Shown here: piece by piece, positions 8,985-18,525 of the stretch
Layout: each line of letters starts with the position of its first letter
How positions within the stretch are numbered: position 1 is the stretch's first letter
Assembly (NCBI RefSeq): GCF_019175345.1
Contig: NZ_CP077717.1
Coordinates: 372,001 to 436,000, forward strand
Direction of reading: 5' to 3'
DNA length: 64,000 nucleotides
From: Saccharolobus shibatae B12
Lineage (GTDB): Archaea; Thermoproteota; Thermoprotei_A; Sulfolobales; Sulfolobaceae
Notes under the pieces: model-generated
What the model was told of the DNA's origin: nothing
Database searches by the model: none
What the model saw: the letters and a program-made list of their open reading frames with translations, nothing else
Made by a program: the position numbers and the translations under genes

Positions 8985-10093
8985 TCTTCTACCCCCATTT
9001 TTACTAAGTTAATCAATGCCTCACTTAGATAATAATCTCCAAATATTGTTTCGGAATCTCTTCCTTGATCTTTTCTATATCTAGTGTGTTTTAGTCCTCC
9101 TTCTCTGAAATATTCTTTATTGTTAATAATTGCTCTTATAAGCTCAAGTCCATTTTTTAAATATTCAATTTCATATGTTTCTCTATACAAATTAATTAGC
9201 GCAGAAGCGCCTATTACATTTGATGATGAATCCTTCTCCGTAGTATCTTGAAAATCGTAGTACATGATTCTATCTTCCGGTATATTTTTCACTAAGAATG
9301 ACGCTAGTTTTCTGGCAATCCTCAAGAAAATTTCTTTTTTCAAATACGAATAAATCAAAGTATAACCATAAATTCCCCATGTTTGACCTCTTGACCAACA
9401 ACTTTCATTACTGTATCCTTGGTGAGTATGCTTAAATATTTCTAGATTGTCATCTATAAATGCAGCCTGATATGTACTTCCGTCATTTCTAACTAATAAA
9501 TCGAAGGTTTTGTGGGCATGCATGATTATGATATTTTTATAATTTATATCAAAATTTGCTGAAACCCAACTTAAAAAAGGTAAAGAGGCCATCATGGTAT
9601 CGATTATTAATTCACTTTTTGCAATTTCTTTACTTTCCCCTGGAAAATATGTTACAAACTCTTCACCTACAGGGATAAACCCAAGATCTTCTCTAAACAA
9701 TGATACCAACTTATCCGCATAATTTATTATTTTTTTCTTTAATTGATTTGAATATGTATTTTCCCAGCTTTTTACTGCAGAGTAATATTCCCTAAATCCA
9801 ATATCATGTGAGAGAGGTGCTTCTATCGCAAGCAACTTTGAATTATATTCTAACGCTAATTTTTTTATTTCTTCATCTCTAAAAAAGCTGTACAAGTTCC
9901 ATAAGCTACCGACTAAAAATCCTTCCATCCAATGTTGTCCATTCGATGTAATCCAAGATCCTTTTTTCTCATCTGTATATATAGGAAACTCATTCTTCTC
10001 TCTGTACTCATAGGCTAAATTAACAATATTTGATTTTAACTCTTCTAGAGCGGTTCTGAATTTCATTTTACTGCATCCTCTTCTTAAGTTCAT
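8981..10093 (-). CDS. GH88-type unsaturated glucuronyl hydrolase
   Basis: A (alpha/alpha)6-barrel glycosidase of family GH88 (possibly GH105-like). Diagnostic stretches are HDIGF, IIDTMMASLPFLSW, WSRGQTWGIYGY, DSSSNVIGASAL and FGDYYLSEAL. Counted from an alternative ATG at 10066, which follows the upstream stop by one base, the two aspartates are D88 and D156, close to D88 and D149 of the Bacillus GL1 enzyme. This start gives 361 residues, near the usual ~377, and is preferred over 10093. GH88 enzymes hydrate the 4,5-double bond of unsaturated uronic acids left by polysaccharide lyases. There is no signal peptide. Its place inside an acyl-CoA operon is unusual. Confidence 0.85.
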   Translation of the reverse strand: MNLRRGCSKMKFRTALEELKSNIVNLAYEYREKNEFPIYTDEKKGSWITSNGQHWMEGFLVGSLWNLYSFFRDEEIKKLALEYNSKLLAIEAPLSHDIGFREYYSAVKSWENTYSNQLKKKIINYADKLVSLFREDLGFIPVGEEFVTYFPGESKEIAKSELIIDTMMASLPFLSWVSANFDINYKNIIIMHAHKTFDLLVRNDGSTYQAAFIDDNLEIFKHTHQGYSNESCWSRGQTWGIYGYTLIYSYLKKEIFLRIARKLASFLVKNIPEDRIMYYDFQDTTEKDSSSNVIGASALINLYRETYEIEYLKNGLELIRAIINNKEYFREGGLKHTRYRKDQGRDSETIFGDYYLSEALINLVKMGVEE

Positions 10094-11246
10094 GTTGAAT
10101 TATAAGTCGTTGTATATCTGAAGTACCCTCTACAATAGTTAATCCTCTTGCATCTCTCCAGAACATATGTATATTCAGATCATCGGTATATCCATATCCC
10201 CCAAATATGGAGATTGCATCATTTGCCATTTTAAGTGCACTCTCAGTAGTAAATAATTTACTTATAGAAGCTGATTCACTTAATTCTTGTCTAGGTATCT
10301 TATCCATCAGAAACGCTGTATAATATGTATAAATTTTTCCTACTTGCAAGATTGTTTCCATTTCTGCAATTTTCCCCTTGATTAACTGGAAGTCAATTAA
10401 TTTATATTTGCCTAGTTCTCTAGAAGTAACGTATTGAGATATTTGATCTAATACCGCATCGCCTATGCCCAATGCTAGTGCTGATGCAATGACTCTTCCC
10501 CCTATAAAAATATGTTTAGCTATATTAAGCCCATCTCCTTCTTCACCCAATATGTTTTCCTCTGGAACTATGCAATTATCAAAGGTAACTTCTGAAAATA
10601 CCGCACCCCGCAATCCTAATTTATGCATTGACTTGCCTATTTTTAGTCCTTCAGTATTATTATCTAATATGAATGCTGATATTCCTTTATCTGTATTCGC
10701 AAAAACTAAAAATATATCAGCAATTGGAGCATTTGTGATAAATATTTTGCTACCATTTAAAATATATCGATTTCCTTTCCTTTCGGCTCTAGTTTTAATA
10801 TATTCTATTAAAGAACCGCCACTAGGTTCTGTCATGGCTATGGCCGCTATTTTATCGCCTTTTAATAGTGGCTTAAGATATAGTTCCTTCTGAAAATTCG
10901 ATCCAAAATTATGTAATCCATCTATTACTGAATTTGAGGCCCAAACTACATTAGCTACTGAAGGTGAACCATAAGCCAAAACCTCCATACCTATTATGTA
11001 CAATAAATATGGCAATTCATATCCTCCATATTCTTTGCTATAGGGAATTGTTTGAAACCCAAATTTAAAAACATCATTTAAAAAATCTCTTGAAATACTT
11101 GCATTCTTATCTAATTCGTTTCTCTTGTTTAATATTTTTTCACTAACATAATTTATCATGCCATTTATTATTGCTAGATATTCTACTTCCTTCTCTCCAT
11201 AAACTGATTTAAGAAATAGTTCCGCGTCTGATCTAAGCTTTTTCAT
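10068..11246 (-). CDS. Acyl-CoA dehydrogenase
   Basis: A 392-residue FAD-dependent acyl-CoA dehydrogenase that makes an alpha,beta-unsaturated acyl-CoA. Typical elements are IAAIAMTEPSGGS (FAD/substrate loop), RKGNRYILNGSKIFITNAP, FGGYGYTDDLNIHMFWRD and IVEGTSDIQRL, with E373 in the usual catalytic position. The gene overlaps the MaoC gene upstream by 14 bp and the GH88 gene downstream, so the operon is tightly packed. The chain type of its substrate cannot be read from the sequence. Confidence 0.92.
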   Translation of the reverse strand: MKKLRSDAELFLKSVYGEKEVEYLAIINGMINYVSEKILNKRNELDKNASISRDFLNDVFKFGFQTIPYSKEYGGYELPYLLYIIGMEVLAYGSPSVANVVWASNSVIDGLHNFGSNFQKELYLKPLLKGDKIAAIAMTEPSGGSLIEYIKTRAERKGNRYILNGSKIFITNAPIADIFLVFANTDKGISAFILDNNTEGLKIGKSMHKLGLRGAVFSEVTFDNCIVPEENILGEEGDGLNIAKHIFIGGRVIASALALGIGDAVLDQISQYVTSRELGKYKLIDFQLIKGKIAEMETILQVGKIYTYYTAFLMDKIPRQELSESASISKLFTTESALKMANDAISIFGGYGYTDDLNIHMFWRDARGLTIVEGTSDIQRLIIQHELKKRMQ

Positions 11247-11709
11247 TAGTACTCACCTTCCCATTTTTTAAGGGAACTAAATAAGCATGAATAAAAGAGA
11301 TTACTGTACTTTCATCATCTGCCTTTTTCCCTTCCATTCTTATTCTTACTATACCCCATGTTTCTTTTTTCGTACTAATTCTTTTATCAACTACCTCGCC
11401 TATAAAATATATTGTATCGCCAATAAACACTGGTTTGATAAACCTTACATCTTCGTAGCCTATTGAAACCGCCGGTACTCCTTCAAACCATCCTAATCGT
11501 TGAAAAAGTCCCTCTGCAATTGAAAACGTAAACAAGCCATGTACAACTCTCCTTCCATATATACTCGATTTTTTACTATAAACTTCATCTGTATGGATAG
11601 AGTTATAATCACCAGTTAGACCTGCAAATAACACCACATCAGCCTCTGTTATCGTCCTACCTGGAGTTACAAACCTCTCATTTAAACTTATATCCTCGTA
11701 GAACTTCAT
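11233..11709 (-). CDS. MaoC-like (R)-hydratase
   Basis: A 158-residue single hot-dog-fold protein of the MaoC/R-specific enoyl-CoA hydratase family. The hydratase motif is GDYNSIHTDE with D34 and H39, followed by RRVVHGLFTFSIAEGL. It adds water to an enoyl-CoA. It is the first gene of the operon MaoC, acyl-CoA dehydrogenase, GH88, CoA transferase. The upstream gap to the divergent transporter holds a likely TATA element (reverse complement of GTTAAATATAAG near 11730). Confidence 0.88.
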   Translation of the reverse strand: MKFYEDISLNERFVTPGRTITEADVVLFAGLTGDYNSIHTDEVYSKKSSIYGRRVVHGLFTFSIAEGLFQRLGWFEGVPAVSIGYEDVRFIKPVFIGDTIYFIGEVVDKRISTKKETWGIVRIRMEGKKADDESTVISFIHAYLVPLKNGKVSTNEKA

Positions 11710-11877
11710 TTCTATTACCGAAAAAAGGTGTTAAATATAAGATTATTAATACATGGGTTTACAGATTAACCAGAAAAGTCCTAAAATTCGAAAAAAATGA
11801 TTATTATTTAATGGGAGATTTAGTCGAATAAGTTAACATAACATTTTATCTGTTCATAAAAAAGAGAGATATTCAAC

Positions 11878-13257
11878 GTGAGAAATATGAGTGAAAAGGA
11901 AGAAATATTACAAGAAATAATAGCCAGAATTGAAAGATTACCGATTACTAGATACATATGGGCAACATTTTTAATAGCTGCATTTGGTTATTTCTTCGAC
12001 TTTTTCGAGGTATCTATGATGGGAGCAGTTGCCCCAGCTGCTGCAAAAACATTTAGAGTGTCTACTGCTGAAGGTGCATTATTAATAACTATAACGTTAT
12101 TAGGTATGCTTGTTGGTGCTGCTATAGGAGGATATTTAGCAGATAAGTATGGTAGAAAAAGGATGTTCATGATAACATTAATAGGATGGGGATCTCTATC
12201 ATTGATTACAGCTGCTTCACCTAACTATGTAATTATGTTCATACTTCGATTCTTAACGGGACTGTTTCTAGGTATAGAGATACCTACATTAGACTCATAC
12301 CTAAATGAGATTTTGCCTAGTAAGATGAGGGGAAAATATTTTCAAGTAGTTTTCGCTATATTCGAATGGTACGTTCCAGTAATATTTGCCTTAGGTCTAA
12401 TTATAATACCCTTATCTCCTGAAGCTTGGAGATATATGTTCATTATAGGCGGGATAACTGCTATTCCTCTATGGCTTGCTAGGACCATCTTACCAGAATC
12501 ACCTAGATGGCTTGCAGTAAAAGGAAAAACTGAAGACGCTAAACGAGTTATGAATAATATTGAGAAACATGTGGAAGCAAATATAGGTAAAAAATTGTCT
12601 CCTCCACCCACTGTTACCGTTAAACCCTACATATCACGATCAAACGTAAGCGAAGTATTTAAGGGGAGAAATGGTAGATTAACTGCTTTCTGGTTGCCCA
12701 TTTATTTCTTATCCTTTTTTGGATGGTATTTCTTTATAACAGCTTTACCATCGATTTTAGTAGCTAGAGGCTTTACAATAATACACTCATTATACTTCGG
12801 TTTAGCTTCAGGTATAGGAGCTGCCGCTTTAGCTTTACCACCTGTTTTTACCATAGATACGAAAATAGGTAGAAGAGGAACAATGATATACAGTATAATT
12901 ATAATGATAGTTTCTGCAGCGGCATATATATTATTTCCAACAAATTTTGTTCTAATTATTGCAGGAGCAATTATAAGTGGAATGGTCACTATTTGGGCGG
13001 ATGTTGTACATCAATGGGGACCAGAGACATACAATAATGAAATCAGAGCAACGGCTACTGGTATTAATTACGCTGCAGCAAGAGCAGGAGCCGCCCTGGC
13101 GCCATATATAGGAGTTGTTATAGCATACAATTATGGGTTAACTGGAGTATATATAACAGGCATAGCAGTAGCTCTGATCACACTTGCCTTATCATTTGCT
13201 GTTCCAGAAACACGCCATCGTATCTTGGAAGAAATTTACGCTAAACGGGCAGTTTAG
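11878..13257 (+). CDS. MFS transporter (sugar/organic-acid porter type)
   Basis: A major facilitator superfamily permease of 456-459 residues with 12 predicted membrane helices. The loop 2-3 motif is GGYLADKYGRKR and the end of the N-half is PESPRWLAVKG, typical of the sugar-porter/organic-acid-porter branch; SFAVPETR lies near the C-terminus. The GTG at 11878 is the longest start; the ATG at 11887, with GTGAG 5-6 bases upstream, is more likely. It probably brings in the substrate of the neighbouring acyl-CoA cluster. The substrate is unknown; an aromatic or branched acid or its conjugate is possible. Confidence 0.88.
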   Translation: MRNMSEKEEILQEIIARIERLPITRYIWATFLIAAFGYFFDFFEVSMMGAVAPAAAKTFRVSTAEGALLITITLLGMLVGAAIGGYLADKYGRKRMFMITLIGWGSLSLITAASPNYVIMFILRFLTGLFLGIEIPTLDSYLNEILPSKMRGKYFQVVFAIFEWYVPVIFALGLIIIPLSPEAWRYMFIIGGITAIPLWLARTILPESPRWLAVKGKTEDAKRVMNNIEKHVEANIGKKLSPPPTVTVKPYISRSNVSEVFKGRNGRLTAFWLPIYFLSFFGWYFFITALPSILVARGFTIIHSLYFGLASGIGAAALALPPVFTIDTKIGRRGTMIYSIIIMIVSAAAYILFPTNFVLIIAGAIISGMVTIWADVVHQWGPETYNNEIRATATGINYAAARAGAALAPYIGVVIAYNYGLTGVYITGIAVALITLALSFAVPETRHRILEEIYAKRAV

Positions 13258-13279
13258 AAAGTTTACATGGTGATGCCAT

Positions 13280-14056
13280 ATGGACCAAATATCAATGGTT
13301 GAAGTAAACGTAGAAGTGCCAATTGCAGCTATAATCTTGAATAGGGAGCAGAAATTGAATGCATTAAATACTAACCTATATCTTGAGTTATATGACATAC
13401 TACGTCAACTTGAAAATAATAAAGAAGTTTGTGCAATAATTATTACCGGAAGAGGAAAAGCCTTTAGTGCTGGAGCTGATATTTATGAGTTTTATAATAT
13501 GGATCAGCAAAAGTTTGCAGAATTCTTGAAAATTGCGAGAATGGTATATGATTTCATAGAAAACATGAATAAATTGGTAATAAGTGCAGTAAATGGTTAT
13601 TGTTTAGGTGGAGGATTTGAGCTAGCATTAGCAGGCGATTTTATAATCGCTACTAAAGATGCTTTATTTGGATTCCCAGAAATTAGACTAGGATTAATAC
13701 CGGGCAGTGGTGGAACTCAAAGACTTACGAGAATTGTAGGAAGGAATAAGGCTAAAGAGATTATTCTTAGTGGTAGATTTATTACAGCAGAAGAGGCTGA
13801 AATGTTGAATATAGTCAATAAAATTGTAAATAATGAAGCACTATTGGAGGAAGCTAAGAAACTAGCTAGCGATATATGTAAATTTTCATATAACGCTATA
13901 TATAAGGCTAAAAGGGCTATTAATGAAGGGATAGAAAGTCCAATTTCAACTTCATTATCATTTGAGATAGAGTTGGCAATCAACTTGTTTAATCATGATG
14001 TAAAGAAAAAAATAGAATCGTTTATATATAAGAAAAAAGAAGGAAGAATTACATAG
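13280..14056 (+). CDS. Enoyl-CoA hydratase/isomerase (crotonase family)
   Basis: A 258-residue crotonase. The oxyanion-hole motifs are AFSAGADIYEF and AVNGYCLGGGFELALAGD, with E114 and E134 (in FPEIRLG) in the positions of the two catalytic glutamates. It hydrates enoyl-CoA in a beta-oxidation-like sequence. A strong GGTGAT Shine-Dalgarno (13269-13274) precedes the ATG, and the gene follows the MFS gene by 22 bp, so both are probably one transcript. Its 3' end overlaps the convergent regulator by 8 bp. Confidence 0.9.
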   Translation: MDQISMVEVNVEVPIAAIILNREQKLNALNTNLYLELYDILRQLENNKEVCAIIITGRGKAFSAGADIYEFYNMDQQKFAEFLKIARMVYDFIENMNKLVISAVNGYCLGGGFELALAGDFIIATKDALFGFPEIRLGLIPGSGGTQRLTRIVGRNKAKEIILSGRFITAEEAEMLNIVNKIVNNEALLEEAKKLASDICKFSYNAIYKAKRAINEGIESPISTSLSFEIELAINLFNHDVKKKIESFIYKKKEGRIT

Positions 14057-14756
14057 GTCCCTTGTTATTCAAATAATTCATTATAAGTTTTTTAATACTA
14101 GTTCTTAGAATTTTTAAGAGTGCAACTTTACTTATTCCAGTCTCATCAGCTAACTTAGCTAAGCTGACATTCCTAGGACTTTCAAAATAGCCTTCCTTAT
14201 AAGCCTTAAGTAATATTTCACTCTCACGATCAGTAAGCGACGGGGGCATAAAATATGGTACAATATCATTAAATTTATATAAATTCAAATTTATATCAAG
14301 AATCTTACTATTTTCAGCTTCTAGGGAATATTTCAAGGTATTCAATATCGACGATAAGCCGGTCTTTATCCTCGTTAGGGAATATATTTTCCAATATTCA
14401 ATCCCATTTTCTGTAGTTACGTCTTCAAAAAAAGGGTTTAATATTTCCAATATCTTTCTAATAGTGAAATTATAATCTAGGATATACGCTATATCTACAC
14501 TATTACTAGATTTCCTTTTCGAATATAATACATTAAGAATATTCTTTTTTCTGGGAATATTCATAAAATCGGAAAAGAACTTAATATTATCAAATTTAAG
14601 TGTAGTAAATTCCATTATCTCACTATTATTAATTTTAACTGCATAATGAATTTTCCCTTTGCATGGATACACTTCACAAAGGCTACTCCAACAATCATAA
14701 TGCTTTAATCTAGCTTTAATTTCAAGGATTTTTATCATCTTATTCTTGCTCTTCAT
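14049..14756 (-). CDS. HTH_10-family transcriptional regulator
   Basis: A 235-residue protein with C-terminal SLTDRESEILLKAYKEGYF, then SLAKLADETGISKVALLKIL, an HTH_10 DNA-binding domain like that of the regulator at 803-1537. The N-terminal part, with four cysteines near its start, may bind a metal or ligand. It converges with the crotonase gene and is a candidate regulator of the acyl-CoA/GH88 cluster, which is inference from position only. Confidence 0.75.
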   Translation of the reverse strand: MKSKNKMIKILEIKARLKHYDCWSSLCEVYPCKGKIHYAVKINNSEIMEFTTLKFDNIKFFSDFMNIPRKKNILNVLYSKRKSSNSVDIAYILDYNFTIRKILEILNPFFEDVTTENGIEYWKIYSLTRIKTGLSSILNTLKYSLEAENSKILDINLNLYKFNDIVPYFMPPSLTDRESEILLKAYKEGYFESPRNVSLAKLADETGISKVALLKILRTSIKKLIMNYLNNKGPM

Positions 14757-14884
14757 TTATATACTTTAAATATTTAAAAGTTATGGGACTATCTGTTTTG
14801 TCGACTTGTTCAATTTATTTCATAAAGATAATACAATACAATGAGAATTTTTCAGTAATTGGTATTTATCTCAACATACTTCTC

Positions 14885-15835
14885 AAGCTCACACCCTAAT
14901 AACTGGAGCCCAACCAACTACAGAATCATCTAAATGAACCCTCCACGCATAGCCTAAAGCTTAGCCTTAATTACTTGTCCGGCAAAGCTAATAGCCCTAA
15001 CAGACTCCCCAAAAGTATGCTTTACAGTAGGGAACAAGGACTCAACCAACCACCTAACGCCATATCCTCCCTCCAACGATCATAACCCAACTTCTTGAAC
15101 TCCCGCACAGCCTTCCGCCTAGAAGGATGACCACGCTTAGTAGAGGCGTTCTTCCTAGGTGGGACAACAACCTCAACTCCAGTCTTGTAAACCTCGTTGG
15201 CGTTATATGCCTTATCTCCATAAAAACTTCTTACCCTTATCTTGAAGATCCTTAGCTGTTTTTACTGCAGTATCAACTCGTTACTAGTAACCTCACCGTT
15301 AACGACGTTGAACATCCATTACAATCTTGATCTTGAGGAATTTAGAATCCCTAGTTTTCCCTACTTTGTAACAATGTATTGTCCTCTCGTATTTGTACTA
15401 ATACTTGTATCTGCAATTACTTCAAGTTCGTCACTTGCTTCGGGAAAAGTTATGTTCATGTTCCTCGCCCTCTCCCATATTGTAGAATAATCGAGGCTGG
15501 TCGGGATGATCTCCAATTGTTCTAGAGCCCTCAATACTCCTTCTATGGCTCTATAAGGTAGGAAGAGGTGTAAGAATGCTAGGCACTACATGCTTTGTCT
15601 CTAACAGACCGGAGCTTGTAACCGTAGGAGGAAGTAGTTGAACTCCTTCGGTGCCTTATACTTAGTCTTGTTATATCTATTCTCCTCGGCAAGTAAATCC
15701 CGCTAATGGTCAAATACGTAGAAGATGAACATCAACTTGTACCTAGTTATGACGTTCTCGTCGTACTTGTTCCAATTCCCTCTTGTACTCCTTGTTTCCC
15801 ATAAGTAATACTTACCATACCATAATTAGTTATAA
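14885..15835 (-). pseudogene. Decayed IS5-family transposase
   Basis: Reading the minus strand in several frames gives recognisable pieces of an IS5-type DDE transposase: GDKAYNANEVYKTG, VVPPRKNASTKRGHPSRRKA and YGVRWLVESLFPTVK. The last fits the family signature Y-x2-R-x3-E-x6-K exactly. Stops and frame changes break it throughout. The outer flank (about 14795-14885) is repeated with changes at about 31650-31826, another truncated copy. ISC1234 or ISC1058 are possible relatives. Confidence 0.75.
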
Positions 15836-15897
15836 ATTTTCGTATAATGCTAGAGTAACCCACAAAGCACATTCCTAGCCTATATTTATATTTTACT

Positions 15898-15925
15898 GTT
15901 AACAAGTTAACAGAAACTTTATTAG
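15898..15925 (+). promoter_or_regulatory. Orphan operator-like dyad followed by a TATA box
   Basis: GTTAACAAGTTAAC (15898-15911) is a dyad holding TAACAAGTTA, the reverse of the recurrent TAACTTGTTA element, with AAACTTTATTA just downstream as a TATA box. No gene with family character follows on the plus strand, so this looks like the promoter of a gene lost through IS activity. Confidence 0.35.
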
Positions 15926-16070
15926 AGTAGTGCATACTGCTTATGATTTTCTACTACATTTGAATGTAAGGGAAAAAAGACTTATGTATACGAAAATCAT
16001 AGTATTAAACGTTTTTATTTCCAAATTCACAATATTAACGGATGGAATGGAAATTACTTTATATTTTATT

Positions 16071-17138
16071 TTAGACTATGATATTAACATCCAATGGAAG
16101 CTTTATTATTTGACTACTATAGGATGATAGATAAATAGCCTTTATTAATTCAAGGCTCTTCATACCCTCTTTTCCATTAATTGGGAAATCGTTACCCTGT
16201 AATAGAGATTTTAGAAAATCCTTGAACAGCGCTTTATGTGAATCTCCCCATTGAGTAATAGTCTCTTCTTTATAGTTTGCCACGTTTTTTAGTTCTTCTT
16301 TACCTTCAATCGCTACTGTTGTTATTTTATCATCAGTTACCTCTACGAAGCCGTCACTTCCATGGACTCTAATTTTTCTGTACTGAAAATTTGTTGGTTT
16401 CATTGATACAGTCTGAGAAATTGTTCCCAATGCACCATTTCTATATTTGATTGTAGCAACAGCAGTATCTTCTACCTCTATACCATCATGAGTTATATTG
16501 CCAATAAATCCAGATACTTCTGTCACATCTCCATTTAACCATACCATTAAATCGATAGTATGTATCCCTTGATTTGTCAGGACTCCTCCTCCTTCAGTAT
16601 TCCACATTCCTCTCCAACTCTTAGCTATCTCATCCCTTTTGTAATACCCCTTTATATCGCGATACCACTTTAATTCTGACTCTACTAAGTATACCCTACC
16701 AAGCTCCTTCAAGATGTCGTTCTTTAGCCTTTTAATGTCTGGAGCATATCTCTCTTGGAATATTACTCCTAGTTTAACCCCGTTTCTCTCAGCCCTACTT
16801 ACCATCTCTCTAGCTCCAGCTAGAGTAGTAGCCATTGGCTTTTCAACTATTACGTGTTTTCCATATTCCATTGCTAAAATAGCTTGAGGTGCGTGCAAAT
16901 AGGAAGGAGTTGCTACAGTAATGACGTTAACCTCGGGATTTCTTAATGCCTCATCTATAGTAGTATAATATGACACGCCATTTTCGCTTCCTGCTTTCTC
17001 TGCTACTGCCTTAACCTGATCCACCACTGCAATCAATCTCACGAATTCTGTTTCCTTTTCTAACTCCTTTAATGCTTTGACGTGAGTTTTGCCTATTGAG
17101 CCTAGGCCTACTACGGCTACGCCAAATCTCTTTGGCAT
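16071..17138 (-). CDS. Gfo/Idh/MocA-family oxidoreductase
   Basis: A 355-residue NAD(P)-dependent sugar or inositol dehydrogenase of the GFO_IDH_MocA family. The Rossmann motif is VVGLGSIGKTH (residues 10-19), and the family EKP motif is HVIVEKP with K100. The C-terminal domain includes GVLTNQGIHTIDLMVWLNGD, the usual substrate-side helix with a histidine. It is not in an operon. Likely substrates are free sugars or sugar acids released by the nearby glycosidases, which is inferred. Confidence 0.88.
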   Translation of the reverse strand: MPKRFGVAVVGLGSIGKTHVKALKELEKETEFVRLIAVVDQVKAVAEKAGSENGVSYYTTIDEALRNPEVNVITVATPSYLHAPQAILAMEYGKHVIVEKPMATTLAGAREMVSRAERNGVKLGVIFQERYAPDIKRLKNDILKELGRVYLVESELKWYRDIKGYYKRDEIAKSWRGMWNTEGGGVLTNQGIHTIDLMVWLNGDVTEVSGFIGNITHDGIEVEDTAVATIKYRNGALGTISQTVSMKPTNFQYRKIRVHGSDGFVEVTDDKITTVAIEGKEELKNVANYKEETITQWGDSHKALFKDFLKSLLQGNDFPINGKEGMKSLELIKAIYLSSYSSQIIKLPLDVNIIV

Positions 17139-17496
17139 GTATTAAGAGTCAGATATGAAAAATAAAAAATAGTTTTCACGCTTAGGAAGGAGCTATTTCA
17201 TGCAGTAAAAATGATCTAAAGAGCAATAAAAATCAACAAACCTAAGACGAATGCACGATGAGGAGAGGTCTTATCGAGTAAAGAGTTGTTATTTTGTTAT
17301 GTGCTGAGAAAAAGAGTTATAACGTAGTTAAGTATATAAGGCTTATTTTAAATTTTAAAAATGTTCTAACACTTCTTTTATCCCTACACACTCGTGGAGT
17401 AATGCACTTAAAGATCTTGAACTGTTTTAGTAGTTTAAGCTTTTACATGATAATATTTATATACCTCCATATGAAAGATTCTAATGTGGGTCTCTA
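17139..17496 (+). promoter_or_regulatory. Leader and promoter region of the cbt-type operon
   Basis: A 358 bp gap without a convincing gene. ATGATAATATTTATATACC (17447-17465) contains a strong TATA box about 35-40 bp before the GTG start of the first permease. Nothing else was recognised in it. Confidence 0.5.
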
Positions 17497-18525
17497 GTGA
17501 GACGAGATTTCTTGATCAAAAGGGGTATATATTATATCATAGTTTGGTTTGTTGGAATTACAATAGATTTTGTCCTTCCTAGGCTAATACCTGGTAGTGC
17601 CTTGGCCAGTATAATTTATAGTAGAATTGGCGGTGCTGGAGCCAATTATGGGCAAAATGTTCAACAAGAGATTCAAATTCTTGTTCAGCAATTAGGTTTA
17701 GCTCAGTATCAACAACCTCTTTATATTCAGTATTTTAATTATTTAAAAGAAATAGTTACACTGAATTTCGGTGTTTCACTTACCGAATTTCCAGTATCCG
17801 TAAGTACAATAATAACTGAAGCTGCTCCTTGGACTTTTGGTATAGTAATACCAGCTATTGTCGCCTCTTTCTTCATAGGTAATTTGCTTGGTAGAGTGGC
17901 TGCTTTGTCAAGAGGTAAAATAAGTGACTACGCCATATTGGGTGTCATAATGTTTTTATACACGTTCCCGGTTTTTGTTACCGGAGAGATTCTGATAGAA
18001 GTACTAGCAATTGATCTTCACATATTCCCTACAGGTGGACAATATAATACCTTTCAATTTCTCAAACCTACTATGAGTTTGCCCTTTATTTGGTCCGTAA
18101 TATATCATGCAATATTACCCACACTAACATTAATTCTCTTTTCCCTAGCAGGTTGGATAATGGGAATGAGGAATAATATGATACCCATTTTGCAAGAGGA
18201 TTACATGAATTATTATAGGTTAATGGGGGTATCAGAAAAAATGGTTGCAAGTAAGGCCTATAGGCTAGCATTATTACCTAACTTTACCAGTTTCTCCATT
18301 TCCTTAGGATACTCTGTATTGGGTGCTGTTGCGATAGAGTATTTATTTAACTATGCAGGTTTAGGCTACTTCTTTAATCAAGCCATTACCGGTTTGGATT
18401 ACCCGTTACTAAGCGGAATATTTTTCATGCTAGTCACTGCGATGGTATTAAGTAATTTCGTCGCTGATATAATTTACACAATTATAGATCCTAGGACAAG
18501 TCAAGAGGAGACGGAGGGTGTATAA
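17497..18525 (+). CDS. cbtB: ABC transporter permease, OppB type (CbtB-like)
   Basis: A 342-residue inner-membrane permease of the dipeptide/oligopeptide class with about six helices. It opens with the typical OppB helix (GIYYIIVWFVGITIDFVLPR) and contains RLALLPNFTSFSISLG, the ATPase-coupling EAA-like loop, and a C-terminal IIDPRTSQE. The start is GTG at 17497. The order permease, permease, ATPase, ATPase, binding protein equals the S. solfataricus cellobiose/cello-oligomer (Cbt) system, where peptide-class transporters carry sugars. It overlaps the next gene by 8 bp, or abuts it if the ATG at 18527 is used. Confidence 0.85.
   Translation: MRRDFLIKRGIYYIIVWFVGITIDFVLPRLIPGSALASIIYSRIGGAGANYGQNVQQEIQILVQQLGLAQYQQPLYIQYFNYLKEIVTLNFGVSLTEFPVSVSTIITEAAPWTFGIVIPAIVASFFIGNLLGRVAALSRGKISDYAILGVIMFLYTFPVFVTGEILIEVLAIDLHIFPTGGQYNTFQFLKPTMSLPFIWSVIYHAILPTLTLILFSLAGWIMGMRNNMIPILQEDYMNYYRLMGVSEKMVASKAYRLALLPNFTSFSISLGYSVLGAVAIEYLFNYAGLGYFFNQAITGLDYPLLSGIFFMLVTAMVLSNFVADIIYTIIDPRTSQEETEGV

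Noticed and set aside
10465-10893. 142-residue plus-strand frame inside the acyl-CoA dehydrogenase gene
   Set aside because: Antisense shadow of a convincing enzyme gene; no promoter or Shine-Dalgarno.
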